A stretch of 64,000 nucleotides of DNA from Mesorhizobium sophorae. Lineage in GTDB: Bacteria; Pseudomonadota; Alphaproteobacteria; Rhizobiales; Rhizobiaceae. The position numbers and the translations under genes were made by a program. Below, one piece after another: positions 33,965 through 43,540 of this stretch. The DNA lies in assembly GCF_002270415.1 (NCBI RefSeq), contig NZ_NNRI01000012.1, positions 124,001 through 188,000 of the forward strand, given 5' to 3'. How positions within the stretch are numbered: position 1 is the first letter of the stretch; every line of letters begins with the position of its first letter. The notes under the pieces are model-generated. The model did not search any database. It was not told the DNA's origin and saw only the letters and a program-made list of their open reading frames with translations.

Positions 33965-34948
33965 TTACTTGCCGGCGAGCTGCTTGGCGTTCTCCGCCGT
34001 GATCGCAGTCGTTTCCACCGTCACCGTCGAATCCACCGACGTGGCACAATCGAGCAGGATCTTCTTCGACATCTCGATCGCTTCCTTGGCACCGGTCGGA
34101 TAGGTGAAGGTCGCGGCCCAGTCGCCTTTCGCCACCGCCTCGATGCCGCCGGCAGGTCCCGGCAAGCCGTCGGTGCCAATGATCTTGACGTCCTTGCCGG
34201 CACCCTTGGCAGCGAGCAGCGCGCCGGCCGCCATCATGTCGTTCGAGGCATAAAGCACCTTGATGTCGGGGTGCGCCTGCAGCATGGCCGAGAAGGCGGT
34301 CTGAGCTTTGTCCGGCACCCAGTCTGCCGCCTGCTCGGCGACGACCTGGATCTTGGCATTCTCCTTGACGCCATCCTTGAAGCCGTTCAGCCGTTCGACC
34401 GCGGGCGTGGAGCTTGGCAGTCCTTCGAGCACGGCTGCTTCGCCACCATCGGGCAGCAAGGTCTTGGCGGTATACTTACCCGCCTCGAGCGCGATCTTGT
34501 AATTGTCGCCGCCGATGAAAGCGGTGTAGTCCTTGCCGGGATCGCCGACCGTCTTGCGATCGAGTTCGATGACCGGGATGCCGGCATCCATGGCGCGTTT
34601 GACCGCCGGCGTCAGCGGTGCCGCCTCGAAGGGCGAGATCAGCAGCAAATCGACCTTCTGGGTGATGAAATTGTCGACCTGCGAGGTCTGCGTGTTGACG
34701 TTGCCGGCGCCGTCGGCGATCTGCAGCGTGAAGCCCGGCACTTCCTTGGCCGCCGCGGTCAGCTCGTCATTGACGTGCTGACGATAGGGTTCGGCATTGT
34801 TGGCTTGCGAAAAGCCGATGATGAACTGGCCGTCCTTGGCGCAGGCCTTGACCATCGGGTCGGCAGCATGGGCGGCTCCCGCGATGCACAGGCCAGCGCC
34901 TGCCAGAAGCACGGTCTTGAGGGCACGCCTTTGTCTTGTGGTTTTCAT
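33965..34948 (-). CDS. Sugar ABC transporter periplasmic binding protein (RbsB type)
   Basis: A 327-residue periplasmic binding protein. A signal peptide (RALKTVLLAGAGLCIAGAAHA) is followed by the type 1 fold with GFSQANNAEPYRQHVND, VDLLLISPFEA, PVIELDRKTVGD, and YASNDMMAAGALLA, all typical of the ribose/galactose/autoinducer-2 group. The start at 34948 has GAGGAG upstream. It is the third transporter gene of a lacI-ATPase-permease-binding protein operon, separated from the permease gene by 67 bases. Adjacent nucleoside hydrolase suggests ribose, another pentose, or nucleosides as the ligand. Confidence 0.93.
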   Translation of the reverse strand: MKTTRQRRALKTVLLAGAGLCIAGAAHAADPMVKACAKDGQFIIGFSQANNAEPYRQHVNDELTAAAKEVPGFTLQIADGAGNVNTQTSQVDNFITQKVDLLLISPFEAAPLTPAVKRAMDAGIPVIELDRKTVGDPGKDYTAFIGGDNYKIALEAGKYTAKTLLPDGGEAAVLEGLPSSTPAVERLNGFKDGVKENAKIQVVAEQAADWVPDKAQTAFSAMLQAHPDIKVLYASNDMMAAGALLAAKGAGKDVKIIGTDGLPGPAGGIEAVAKGDWAATFTYPTGAKEAIEMSKKILLDCATSVDSTVTVETTAITAENAKQLAGK

Positions 34949-35015
34949 ACTCACTCTCCTCCTCGTCGGGCCGGGGCCAGACCTTGGTTGACTTCGACTT
35001 CCTGCCGCCAACCTC

Positions 35016-36065
35016 CTAACGACCCAAACCCTCGCGGCGACGAACGAGGGATTGAAGCACTGCCGCCAGCACGATGATCGCGGCGGTCGCGAGCAGCTGC
35101 ATGGCGGGGGTGATGTTGTTGAGCTGAAGGATGTTGGCGAGCGCGCCGAGCATAATGGTGCCGGCGACGGTGCCGACCATCGAGCCGGCGCCGCCGAACA
35201 GGCTGGTGCCGCCGATGACCACGGCGGCAATCGCGGTAAGCTCGTAGCCCATGCCGTCATTGGCACTGCCAAAATTGAACTGGCCAGCATGCACAATGCC
35301 GGCAAGTGCGGCGGCAAAGCCGGTGATGGCGTAGACCGATATCTTGACCATCGACACCGGCACGCCGGAAATACGCGCCGCGCGCTCGTTGCCGCCGACG
35401 GCAAAGACATAGCGGCCGAAACGTGTGGTGTTGAGCACGATCGTGGCGATCGCGGCAAAGACGATGAACACGATCGTCGCCACAGGCACGGTGTTGTCGA
35501 ACAGCCGCTCACCCAGCACCGCGAACACCGGTGGCGCCAGCCCCGGCCCGTCGCCATAGGAAATGTTGATGTACTGATTGCCCGACACGACCAGCGCCAG
35601 TCCGCGCGCCGCCTGCAGGCCGGCGAGCGTCACGATGAACGGCTCGAGCCGGAAGCGGCTGGAGATGGTGCCCTGGATGACGCCGAAGACGATGCCCATG
35701 ACGAGCACCGCGAGGATGGTGGGGATGAGCCCGAAGCCGCCCGAGATCATCATCGATGCCGTGACGACGCTGGAGAGCCCGAGCACAGCGCCGACAGAAA
35801 GGTCGATGCCGGCGGTGATGATGACGAAGGTCATGCCAATGGCGATGATGCCGGTCTCGGACACGGCGCGAACGATGTTGGCGATGTTGTCGGGATTGAG
35901 GAACAGGATTTCGCCATGCCGCCGCGGCGAGAAGATGATGCCGCCGATGGCCACGACGACGAGGCCGATCAGGCTCTGGAAGCGCACCACCAAGGCTAGC
36001 GGATCGCGATGCACCGGTGCTGCGGCCACCGGGCCGCTTGCCGCCGAAATCTTCTGCTCAGACAT
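35016..36065 (-). CDS. Sugar ABC transporter permease (RbsC type)
   Basis: A 349-residue inner membrane protein with about ten membrane helices in the pattern of the BPD_transp_2 family. Family signatures include TGIIAIGMTFVIITAGIDLSVGA early on, and the cytoplasmic coupling region FAVGGNERAARISGVPV. It also shows an N-terminal cytoplasmic tail. Its ATG overlaps the ATPase stop (ATGA, 36063-36066). It should form the channel of the importer with the ATPase and RbsB-type protein. Confidence 0.94.
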   Translation of the reverse strand: MSEQKISAASGPVAAAPVHRDPLALVVRFQSLIGLVVVAIGGIIFSPRRHGEILFLNPDNIANIVRAVSETGIIAIGMTFVIITAGIDLSVGAVLGLSSVVTASMMISGGFGLIPTILAVLVMGIVFGVIQGTISSRFRLEPFIVTLAGLQAARGLALVVSGNQYINISYGDGPGLAPPVFAVLGERLFDNTVPVATIVFIVFAAIATIVLNTTRFGRYVFAVGGNERAARISGVPVSMVKISVYAITGFAAALAGIVHAGQFNFGSANDGMGYELTAIAAVVIGGTSLFGGAGSMVGTVAGTIMLGALANILQLNNITPAMQLLATAAIIVLAAVLQSLVRRREGLGR

Positions 36066-37582
36066 CAGGCCTCCCTGCCATTTGCCGCGTCAAGCACCGT
36101 GTGCTCGTCGACGCCGCCGATGAATTCCGCCACGTTGCGCCCTTGGCGCAGCACCACGATGCGGTCGCACAGGCCGATCAGCTCCGGCATCTCGCTGGAA
36201 GCGACCAGGATGCCGAGGCCCTGTGCAGCCAGTTGCCGCAGCCGTGTGTAGATCTCACCCTTGGCGCCGACATCGACGCCGCGCGTCGGTTCGTCGAGCA
36301 GCAGCAGCCGGGGATTGCCGAGGATCTCCTTGGCGAGCACCACCTTCTGCTGATTGCCGCCCGAAAGCGCGCCGACGGCGATGTCGGGATTCTTCGGCCT
36401 GATATCGAACTGGCCGAAGGACTGCTTCACCGCGTCCGCCTGCCGGCGCGCCGACATCAGCCCGAAGGGTGAGATGCGCCGGATCACCGACATGACCAGG
36501 TTGAGGCCCACCGCCATCCTCAGCATCAGACCGCTGCCGCGCCGATCGTCGGTGACGAAGGCGATGCCGGCGTCGCGTGCGGCCTTGATGGAATCGAGCT
36601 TTACCGGGCGGCCGTCGACCGCGACATCACCTTCCCAGCGGCCTGTAAGGCCGGTGCCGTAGAGCGCGCTCAAGAGCTCGGTACGCCCTGCCCCCATGAT
36701 GCCGGCCAACCCGACGATCTCACCCGCCTTGACGTCGAGTGAGATGCCTGTCGGCGGCTGCCATCCAGCGCTTTCATGGGCGAGCCTGAAGCTCGCATTG
36801 CGCAGGCTGAGCAGCGTCTTGCCAGCCTCCCTGGCGCGCTCGGGATAAAGCTCATCCAGCGGTCGCCCGACCAGAAGGCGCACCAGCTCGGCCTGCGGCG
36901 CATGCGGCTCGGTGACGCCGGCGACGCGACCGTCGCGCATCACCGTAACCCGGTCGGCGATCTGCGGCACCTCTTCCAGGCGATGCGAGATATAGACGAT
37001 GCCGACGCCGCTGGCGGCGAGCTTGCGCATGATGTCGAACAGCCTTTCGACCTCGCCCACCGTCAGTGCTGCCGTCGGCTCGTCCATGATCAGCACGCGC
37101 GAGGCGTAGGAAAGCGCCTTGACGATCGCCACCACCTGGCGCTGGCCGATCGAAAGGTTCGCAACCATACTGGCGGGATCGATGGCAAGCTCTATGGCTT
37201 CGAGCCGCTTGCGGGCCTCGCTGCGCATCGCCGGCACGTCGAGGAAGCCGCCCGGCCGCATCAGTTCGCGGCCGAGGAAGAGGTTGGCCGCCACGTCGAG
37301 CGTTGGCACCAGGTCGAGCTCCTGAAAAATGGTGGCGATGCCGGCCGCCTGCGCTTCACGCGGGTTGTTGAAGCGCACTGGCTTGCCGTCGATCTGGATG
37401 GTGCCCTCGTCCGGCGCATAGACACCCGACAACAGGTTCATGAGGGTCGACTTGCCGGCGCCGTTTTCGCCGAGCAGCGCGTGGATCTCGCCGGGTTTGA
37501 GGTCGAAGTCGACGCCACGCAGCGCCTGGACGCCGCCAAAGCGCTTGACCGCGCCGGTGACCGACAGCAGTGGCGCACTCAT
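36065..37582 (-). CDS. Sugar ABC transporter ATP-binding protein (RbsA type)
   Basis: A 505-residue protein with two ABC cassettes in tandem, as in RbsA/MglA. The first has Walker A GENGAGKST, signature LSIGQRQ and Walker B VLIMDEPTAAL. The second has a degenerate Walker A (GIMGAGRTELL), signature LSGGNQQKV and Walker B LLLLDEPTRGVD. The degenerate second site is normal for the family. The start at 37582 (MSAPLLSVTG) overlaps the lacI stop as ATGA. It powers uptake of the importer's sugar or nucleoside. Confidence 0.95.
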   Translation of the reverse strand: MSAPLLSVTGAVKRFGGVQALRGVDFDLKPGEIHALLGENGAGKSTLMNLLSGVYAPDEGTIQIDGKPVRFNNPREAQAAGIATIFQELDLVPTLDVAANLFLGRELMRPGGFLDVPAMRSEARKRLEAIELAIDPASMVANLSIGQRQVVAIVKALSYASRVLIMDEPTAALTVGEVERLFDIMRKLAASGVGIVYISHRLEEVPQIADRVTVMRDGRVAGVTEPHAPQAELVRLLVGRPLDELYPERAREAGKTLLSLRNASFRLAHESAGWQPPTGISLDVKAGEIVGLAGIMGAGRTELLSALYGTGLTGRWEGDVAVDGRPVKLDSIKAARDAGIAFVTDDRRGSGLMLRMAVGLNLVMSVIRRISPFGLMSARRQADAVKQSFGQFDIRPKNPDIAVGALSGGNQQKVVLAKEILGNPRLLLLDEPTRGVDVGAKGEIYTRLRQLAAQGLGILVASSEMPELIGLCDRIVVLRQGRNVAEFIGGVDEHTVLDAANGREA

Positions 37583-38577
37583 GCCGGCCTCGCGCAGGAT
37601 TGACGGACCTGCAGAGTGGCCTGCAGCCGCACCGCTTGCGGCTCCAAACCGGTGGATGCGATGCGGGCGCAGAGCAAGGCAGCCGCCTGCCGTCCGATCT
37701 CGGTACAGGGCTGGGCGACAAGCGTCAGGCGCGGCTCGAAGCAGTCCGCCCATTCGAAATCGTCGAAGCCGGCAAGCGAAAGGTCCGCCGGGATCGAAAG
37801 GCCTCGTTCGCGGATCGCCCGCACCGCTCCGATCGTCGTCATGTTGTTGCCGGTGACCAATGCCGTAGGCGGCGAAGGCAATGACAGGATTGCGTGGGTC
37901 GATGCCGTTGCGCTCGCCGTGTCGACGTTCTCCGGCGAGACATAGTGCGGCAGGCACTCGAGTCCATTGGCGGCCAGCGACCCGCGAAAAGCGTCGATGC
38001 GTTCGCGCGTCGTCGCCAGATCCGGCTGGCCGGCGATGTAGCCGATGCGCTTGTGGCCGAAGGAGGCGACGTGATCGATCAGCGCGCGCATCGACGACTG
38101 GTTCTCGACGCCGATCTGGTCGAATCGGTCGTCGGCGAAGCGGTCGATGAGCACGCAGGGCAGTTTCTTCTCCGCCAGATAGTCGATGGCCCGTTGCGGC
38201 GCGCCCGACGGCGCCAGGATGACGCCGTCGACCCGCCGCTGGTGGAAGGCGCGCACCACCGAAAGCTCGCGGTCGGGATCCTCCTGCGTGTCAGAGAGGA
38301 AGACCATGAGGCCAAGGCGTGCGCATTCGGCCTCCACCGCGCAGATGATGTCGGTGAAATAGGGGTTGGAAATCGCCGAGATCGCCAGGCCCACGCTGTT
38401 GGTCGAGGCTACTTTCAACGATCGCGCCAGCTCGTTGGGCTGATAACCCATGGCGGCGATCGCATCATTGATGAGCTGCGCCTTCTGCGGCGAGACAAAG
38501 CGGGTGCGGTTGATAACATGCGAAACGGTCGAAACCGACACGCCGGCGCGGCGCGCGACCTCAGCCATTGTCGGCAT
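37579..38577 (-). CDS. LacI family repressor of the ABC importer
   Basis: A 332-residue regulator. The N-terminal helix-turn-helix reads TMAEVARRAGVSVSTVSHVI with the hinge after residue 45, and the ligand-binding core follows with family elements VGLAISAISNPYF and LIDRFADDRFD. It is cotranscribed with the importer genes, whose expression it should repress until a sugar is bound. A candidate operator lies about 100 bases upstream of its start. Confidence 0.94.
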   Translation of the reverse strand: MPTMAEVARRAGVSVSTVSHVINRTRFVSPQKAQLINDAIAAMGYQPNELARSLKVASTNSVGLAISAISNPYFTDIICAVEAECARLGLMVFLSDTQEDPDRELSVVRAFHQRRVDGVILAPSGAPQRAIDYLAEKKLPCVLIDRFADDRFDQIGVENQSSMRALIDHVASFGHKRIGYIAGQPDLATTRERIDAFRGSLAANGLECLPHYVSPENVDTASATASTHAILSLPSPPTALVTGNNMTTIGAVRAIRERGLSIPADLSLAGFDDFEWADCFEPRLTLVAQPCTEIGRQAAALLCARIASTGLEPQAVRLQATLQVRQSCARPA

Positions 38578-39057
38578 GGTGACTCAAACGGAGTGCTGGC
38601 AAGCGCTCCTCCCTGATGATGCGTTCCAGTCCGCTCTCATTGGTCTTGGCGGATTTTCGGAAACCATAGGACCATCGAAACGTTTGCGCAATCGCTTCGA
38701 TAGCCTTTTCCGGCCCAATTCTCGTCGCCCCCAAAAGATGGGCGTCTTGCAGGATCGGCCGATCACCTTCGTTTCGATTTTGCTCGATGCGCATTCGATG
38801 AAACTGACCGGGGTATCCCTTGGCGCTGTCAAGCGACGCTCTTCCGAGGCTTGTCCGCTCAAGGCAACAGCGCCGTTCCGCCGTGTCGCGATCCTTGCCG
38901 CGCCGATAGCTCCAGGCGGTGGCAGTGCCCGCGCAAGCAGACGACCAACTCAACCAAACATCGGAAAATTTTCAGAAACGAATCGGGATTTTTCGGCCCC
39001 GAAATCGCAAGACCATGCGGCTGGCGAAAAAGTCCGCACTGTTCAAGGAGAAGAAGA
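38578..39057. other. 480-base gap between lacI and the monooxygenase gene
   Basis: This gap separates two divergently transcribed genes. It contains a LacI-type operator candidate at 38675-38690 and must contain both promoters. The frame on the minus strand at 38561-38953 has poor codon use and no ribosome-binding site, so I do not count it as a gene. Confidence 0.6.
38675..38690. promoter_or_regulatory. Candidate LacI-family operator
   Basis: The octamer AAACGTTT is a perfect palindrome around the central CG found in LacI/PurR-type sites, and it sits in the wider sequence TCGAAACGTTTGCGCA. Its right half (AACGTTTGCG) matches the usual half-site; the left half is weaker. ATCGAA and TTCGAT further flank it symmetrically. 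Confidence 0.48.
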
Positions 39058-40632
39058 ATGAGCATGTCGAAGACCAAGGTCCTCATTGCCGGCGCCGGGC
39101 CGACCGGGCTGACGCTCGCGCTCTGGTTGACGCGGCTCGGCGTGCCGATCCGCATCTTCGACAAGGCGTCCGGCCCCGGCGAAACCTCGCGTGCGCTGGC
39201 CGTCCAGGCACGTACGCTGGAGTTCCATCGCCAGATCGGCATCGTCGAGGACGTGCTCGCCGCCGGCGTGCGGATCGAACAGCTCACCGTGCACACGCCT
39301 GCCGGCATAGCAGCCAGGCTGCCGCTGGCCGACTTCGGCCGCGGCATCAGCCCCTACCCGTTCGCTTTCGCGTTGCCGCAGGACATCCACGAGCGCGTGC
39401 TGATCACGCACCTGGAACGTGCCGGCATCAAGGTCGAGCGCGACACGGAGCTGGTCGCCTTCGAGGACAAGGGCGATGCTGTCGTCGTTACCTTGAATAG
39501 GGACGGCCGCACTGAAACGGTCAGTGCCGCCTACCTGGTCGGTTGCGATGGCGCTCGCAGCGCCGTGCGCCACGGGCTGAACATCGGCTTTCCCGGCGGC
39601 ACCTACGAACAGTCTTTCTACGTCGCCGACGTCGACGGTCGTGGCGACGTCACACGCAATGGCATGGACACTGTCATCAGCGCCTATGGCTTCGCCATCG
39701 TCATGCCGGTCCGGCAATCGGGCTCCCTGCGCCTGATCGGCATCGTGCCGAAAGCGCATGAGGCCGACGAGTCGATCACCTTCGAGACGATCCGCGCCGA
39801 TGTCGAGCGTGACACCGGCGTCAAGGTTCATCAGGTCAACTGGTTCTCGACCTACCGCGTGCATCATCGAGTCGCCGAGAATTTCCGCATCGGCCGGGTA
39901 TTCCTCGCCGGCGATGCCGGCCACATCCACAGCCCGGCCGGCGGCCAGGGCATGAATACCGGCATGGGCGATGCGGTTAACCTCGCCTGGAAACTGGCCG
40001 CCGTGGTTCAGGGGCGCGCCGACCAGCGCCTGCTCGACAGCTACGAGCCGGAGCGCATCGCCTTCGCCCGCAAGCTGATCGACAGCACCGACCAGGCGTT
40101 TCGGGTCGCCACCAGCCGCTCGCGGCTGGTCGGGCTGTTCCGCCGCTACCTGATGCCGAAGATCCTGCGCATAGCGCTCGGGACGACGGCGGGATCGCGC
40201 GCGTTTTTCGGGCTGATTTCGCAGACCCGCATCCGCTACCGCGAAAGTCCGATCAGCAGCGGCAAGGCCGGTAAGATCGAGGGTGGCGACCGCCTGCCCT
40301 ATATCGCCGGCACCAGGGACGACGATTTCGAGCCGCTGCGTTCGCTGGATTGGCAGGTGCATGTCTATGGAGAACTCAATGCCGAGTTCCGGGCGATGCT
40401 TGCGCCCGCCGGTATCCCAATCCATGCCTTCGCCTGGTCGGACACGGCCAAGGCCGCTGGCCTGCAGCGCGACGGCGCCTATCTGGTGAGGCCGGACGGC
40501 CATGTCGCGCTGGCCTCGCCGGTCCAGGAGGCAGCGTCCTTCCAGCGGTACATTGCAGGCCTCGCCATTAGGCCGAGGATCGCCGAGCGCGCGCCCTATC
40601 GCATCTCGGGCACCATGCACAGCCTGGCTTGA
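39058..40632 (+). CDS. FAD-dependent aromatic monooxygenase (PheA/TfdB type)
   Basis: A 524-residue flavoprotein hydroxylase. FAD binding is shown by GAGPTGLTLALWL (the dinucleotide fold, residues 12-24), by GCDGARSAVR, and by FLAGDAGHIHSPAGGQGMN. The C-terminal third is a thioredoxin-like tail typical of phenol hydroxylase relatives (LAPAGIPIHAFAW... DGAYLVRPDGHVA). It should hydroxylate an aromatic or polycyclic compound with NAD(P)H and oxygen; the substrate is unknown. ATG 39058 has AAGGAG seven bases upstream. It follows the lacI operon divergently. Confidence 0.92.
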   Translation: MSMSKTKVLIAGAGPTGLTLALWLTRLGVPIRIFDKASGPGETSRALAVQARTLEFHRQIGIVEDVLAAGVRIEQLTVHTPAGIAARLPLADFGRGISPYPFAFALPQDIHERVLITHLERAGIKVERDTELVAFEDKGDAVVVTLNRDGRTETVSAAYLVGCDGARSAVRHGLNIGFPGGTYEQSFYVADVDGRGDVTRNGMDTVISAYGFAIVMPVRQSGSLRLIGIVPKAHEADESITFETIRADVERDTGVKVHQVNWFSTYRVHHRVAENFRIGRVFLAGDAGHIHSPAGGQGMNTGMGDAVNLAWKLAAVVQGRADQRLLDSYEPERIAFARKLIDSTDQAFRVATSRSRLVGLFRRYLMPKILRIALGTTAGSRAFFGLISQTRIRYRESPISSGKAGKIEGGDRLPYIAGTRDDDFEPLRSLDWQVHVYGELNAEFRAMLAPAGIPIHAFAWSDTAKAAGLQRDGAYLVRPDGHVALASPVQEAASFQRYIAGLAIRPRIAERAPYRISGTMHSLA

Positions 40633-40707
40633 ATGCGCCAACCCAACGGCGGCGCATTCGCACGTACTGAAAGACGTTTCATCATGACCAAAATCAGGAG
40701 AGAGAAA

Positions 40708-41037
40708 ATGCCTATAGAATCCGTGAATAAAATCAGCTTGATCGCCACGGCGGCCGCAATTGGCCTCGCCGTAGAGATCATCGGCAGCACCCTGCCGGCG
40801 CTGTCATTCGTCAGCCAGGCCGAAGCGCGTATCGGTCAGCCCTGGACGCCCCGCAGTGCCGCAGGCGTTGCGCGGCGGACCACAGCATGGCGCGTGCTGA
40901 GACACACCACGGCTTGGGTCGCCACACTGCCGACAGGCTGCGTGCGCACCAAGGTCAACGGCTTCGATGTCTGGCGTTGCGGCGGCACATACTACCGTGC
41001 CTATCAGGGCCGCTATATCGTGGTGGTCGTCGATTGA
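40708..41037 (+). CDS. Small secreted protein, unknown function
   Basis: A 109-residue protein starting MPIESVNKISLI with a signal-peptide-like segment (IATAAAIGLAVEIIGSTLPALSFVSQAEA). The mature part has a cysteine pair (PTGCVRTKVNG and VWRCGGTYYRAYQG) and ends in a hydrophobic IVVVVD strand. Small secreted proteins with a C-terminal 'RCGGTYY' module are common in rhizobia, but I know no function for them. The AGGAG seven bases before the ATG decided this start; an in-frame ATG lies at 40684. Its last 25 bases overlap the tail of the convergent regulator gene. Confidence 0.75.
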   Translation: MPIESVNKISLIATAAAIGLAVEIIGSTLPALSFVSQAEARIGQPWTPRSAAGVARRTTAWRVLRHTTAWVATLPTGCVRTKVNGFDVWRCGGTYYRAYQGRYIVVVVD

Positions 41038-42548
41038 CCGGTCTCGGACGTGGTCTCGCCGAGGGCGAGGCTGACGCCTTCCGCGAGATGCTCGGCGTCG
41101 ACCTTGTTCTCGAATGGTACGCCGCGCAGAGCATAGTCGATCGGCGAAAACGGATCGCCCTCCTCGATGAGGGCGATCTGCCGCCGCGCCCGTTCCATGT
41201 CGCCTATCTGGGCATAGCAGGCCGCCAGCCTGGTGCGTATCCAGGGTGCCGGACGCGTGGCTAGCTCCAGCGCCTCCGCCGCCTGCCGGTATTCCCCCAT
41301 CATGTAGAGCGCCAGAGCCCGGTCAAACTGGTACCAGTGCGGGTGCAAGGGATCGATGCGGATGCCGCGCGCGAGCCACGTCAGTGCATCGAGCGGCCGG
41401 CCGCGCATGGTGAGCAGCATGCCCATCTGCTCGATGCAGTCGGCATCGTAGGGATTGAGCTGCAGCGCGATACGCATGTGATGCTCGGCCGCTTCATGGT
41501 CGCGCATATACAGCCTGATCAATGACTGCACACGATGGCCGGTCGGCTGGTCCGGCGACAATGCCAGGCCCTTGTCGGCGAGATCGCGCGCATTTTCGAG
41601 CACTGCGTCGCTGGCGCGTCCGAATTCCCCATCCAATGCCTTGGTCAGAGCAAGGTAGGTGTAGGCCAGTCCATAGTTCGGATCCTTGGCGATTGCCGCC
41701 TCGAACATTGCCTCCGCACCTTTCTGGTCGGTCTGAGCGGGATCGCGCAACAGCGCAAAGCCACGCAACGCCAGTTCATAAGCCGCCAGGCTGGTGACCG
41801 GCTTGCGCGATGCCTGTTGCAGCCCTGCATTGGTGACCCGCGTGACCAGCCTGCCGACGATCTGCTCGACGACCTCCTGCTCGATGGCGAACAGGCCTGT
41901 GCCCTGCGACTGGTAGCGGTCGCCCCAGAGTTGGCTCGCAGTCGCGATGTCGATCAGGTTCACTGCGGTTATGACTTGTTCGCCTTGGCGTCGCAGCGAT
42001 CCTTCGACAAGATAGTCGGCGCCGATGCGGGCGCGGATTTGAGACCACTCGTCGCGTCCGAAGGAGGCGAACGAAAAACTCGAATTGCGGGCGAGCACCG
42101 TGACCGTCCCAAAGCGCGCCAGGCCGTTGATGATATCCTCGGCAAAGCCGTCGACCACCGCCTCGTCGGTCGGATCACCGCTGTCGTTGCGAAAGCGTAT
42201 CACGGCCACGACCGGCTGCGCCCCGATCTCCGGCGCAGTCTCGGCTTCGGCGGCGAGCATATAGCCGCGCTTGGATACAGTACGCACCATGTCATCGCCG
42301 AGCACCTTGCGGATTTCGCGGATCGACTGGGTCAGCGAATCCTCGGTGACGTAGACACCCGGCCATACGACATCCATCAGTTCCGATTTCGGAACGACGC
42401 GGCCCATGTTGCGGGCAAGGTGCGAAAGCAGCGCGTAGGCCTTCGGGCGCAGGAACAGCGACTCGTTGACGCCACGCAACGTTCCCCTGTCCAGGTCGAG
42501 AGTGTATCCGCCGAACCGGAAAAGCTGACCGGCAGTCGCCGTCGTCAT
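41013..42548 (-). CDS. Winged-helix regulator with TPR-type C-terminal domain (CadC/HilA-like)
   Basis: A 511-residue protein. Residues 8-100 form an OmpR-type winged-helix DNA-binding domain (PKAYALLSHLARNMGRVVPKSEL...; VYVTEDSLTQSIREIRKVLGD; VSKRGYML). The rest contains a region with SSFSFASFGRDEW and then TPR-like helices (ALRGFALLRDPAQTDQKGAEAMFEAA; YTYLALTKALDGEFG). There is no membrane segment, unlike CadC, so it should sense a cytoplasmic signal or partner. It resembles the adenylate-cyclase-type TPR regulators of rhizobia. ATG 42548 has GGAGG upstream. Targets cannot be read. Confidence 0.87.
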   Translation of the reverse strand: MTTATAGQLFRFGGYTLDLDRGTLRGVNESLFLRPKAYALLSHLARNMGRVVPKSELMDVVWPGVYVTEDSLTQSIREIRKVLGDDMVRTVSKRGYMLAAEAETAPEIGAQPVVAVIRFRNDSGDPTDEAVVDGFAEDIINGLARFGTVTVLARNSSFSFASFGRDEWSQIRARIGADYLVEGSLRRQGEQVITAVNLIDIATASQLWGDRYQSQGTGLFAIEQEVVEQIVGRLVTRVTNAGLQQASRKPVTSLAAYELALRGFALLRDPAQTDQKGAEAMFEAAIAKDPNYGLAYTYLALTKALDGEFGRASDAVLENARDLADKGLALSPDQPTGHRVQSLIRLYMRDHEAAEHHMRIALQLNPYDADCIEQMGMLLTMRGRPLDALTWLARGIRIDPLHPHWYQFDRALALYMMGEYRQAAEALELATRPAPWIRTRLAACYAQIGDMERARRQIALIEEGDPFSPIDYALRGVPFENKVDAEHLAEGVSLALGETTSETGQSTTTTI

Positions 42549-42702
42549 TGGGACCCCTCCCCGGACACTGCACATCATGCCGCGTCGAACCCACATCAAT
42601 ACGGCACGGGATTTGGTGCATTATTGCCCAGTGCGCAATTTCAATCAAACTGGCCGCTTGGAGAGACAGCAAGATGATCTGGCCAACGCGGGAAGGAAGT
42701 CG

Positions 42703-43536
42703 ATGAATCCGACGGAAAAAGCGCTGTGGTTCGTCGAGAGCCATCTGCCCGAAGCGGTCTCGCTCGACGATATCGCCCAAAGCAGTGGCGTGTCGCGCTT
42801 TCATGTGACGCGGGCTTTCGGGGCCGCCACCGGCCGCTCGGTGATGGGCTACATGCGCGCACGCCGGCTGACCGAAGCGGCGCGCAAGCTGGCTGGCGGG
42901 GCGCCCGACATCCTCTCGCTCGCGCTCGATGCCGGCTACAACTCGCATGAGGCGTTCACCCGCGCCTTCCGCGACCAGTTCGGCACCACGCCGGAACTGG
43001 TGCGCGCGCAAGGCACGCTCGACAACCTCAACCTCGTGGAGCCGATCCTGATGGACCAGTCCTTCCTTCCCAACCTCGAACCGCCACGCTTCGAAACCAG
43101 CCGGCCGTTCCTGATCGCCGGCCTCGGCGAACGCTACAGCTGCGAATCGAGCGCCGCCATTCCCATGCTGTGGCAACGCTTCGGCCCCTATATCGGCAAC
43201 ATTCCGGGCGAGACCGGCGACGTCGCCTACGGCGTCTGCGTCAACGGCGACGATGCCGGCAATTTCGACTACGTCGCCGGCGTCGAAGTGTCGGATTTTT
43301 CCGACCTGCCGAAGGAGCTCAGCCGGGTACGCGTACCGGCGCAGAAATATGCCGTCTTTGCCCATCGCGAGCACATCTCGACCATCCGCCGGACCGTCAA
43401 CACGATCTGGAACAAATGGCTGCCGGCCTCCGGCCACGAGATCGCGGATGCTCCCGAATTCGAGCGCTACGGCCCCGAATTCGATCCGCGCAGCGGCAAT
43501 GGCGGGCTGGAGATCTGGATACCGGTCAAGGCGTAG
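42703..43536 (+). CDS. AraC family regulator with GyrI-like effector domain
   Basis: A 277-residue activator. The DNA-binding domain lies at the N-terminus (SLDDIAQSSGVSRFHVTRAFGA... and SLALDAGYNSHEAFTRAFRDQFG), followed from about residue 125 by a GyrI-type small-molecule domain (LIAGLGERYSCES... VYVRVPAQKYAVFAH-like segment). This is the Rob/SoxS-like arrangement. The start at 42703 has GGAAGG upstream. It is divergent from the winged-helix regulator, and its stop lies five bases from that of the convergent PLP enzyme. Confidence 0.9.
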   Translation: MNPTEKALWFVESHLPEAVSLDDIAQSSGVSRFHVTRAFGAATGRSVMGYMRARRLTEAARKLAGGAPDILSLALDAGYNSHEAFTRAFRDQFGTTPELVRAQGTLDNLNLVEPILMDQSFLPNLEPPRFETSRPFLIAGLGERYSCESSAAIPMLWQRFGPYIGNIPGETGDVAYGVCVNGDDAGNFDYVAGVEVSDFSDLPKELSRVRVPAQKYAVFAHREHISTIRRTVNTIWNKWLPASGHEIADAPEFERYGPEFDPRSGNGGLEIWIPVKA

Positions 43537-43540
43537 TCGT

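Noticed and set aside
38561..38953. A 130-codon minus-strand frame in the lacI upstream gap
   Set aside because: Codon use is poor, no ribosome-binding site and no recognisable motif. It overlaps the candidate operator.
39043..40641. A 532-codon minus-strand frame opposite the monooxygenase
   Set aside because: No domain, and the plus-strand frame carries all FAD-binding motifs.
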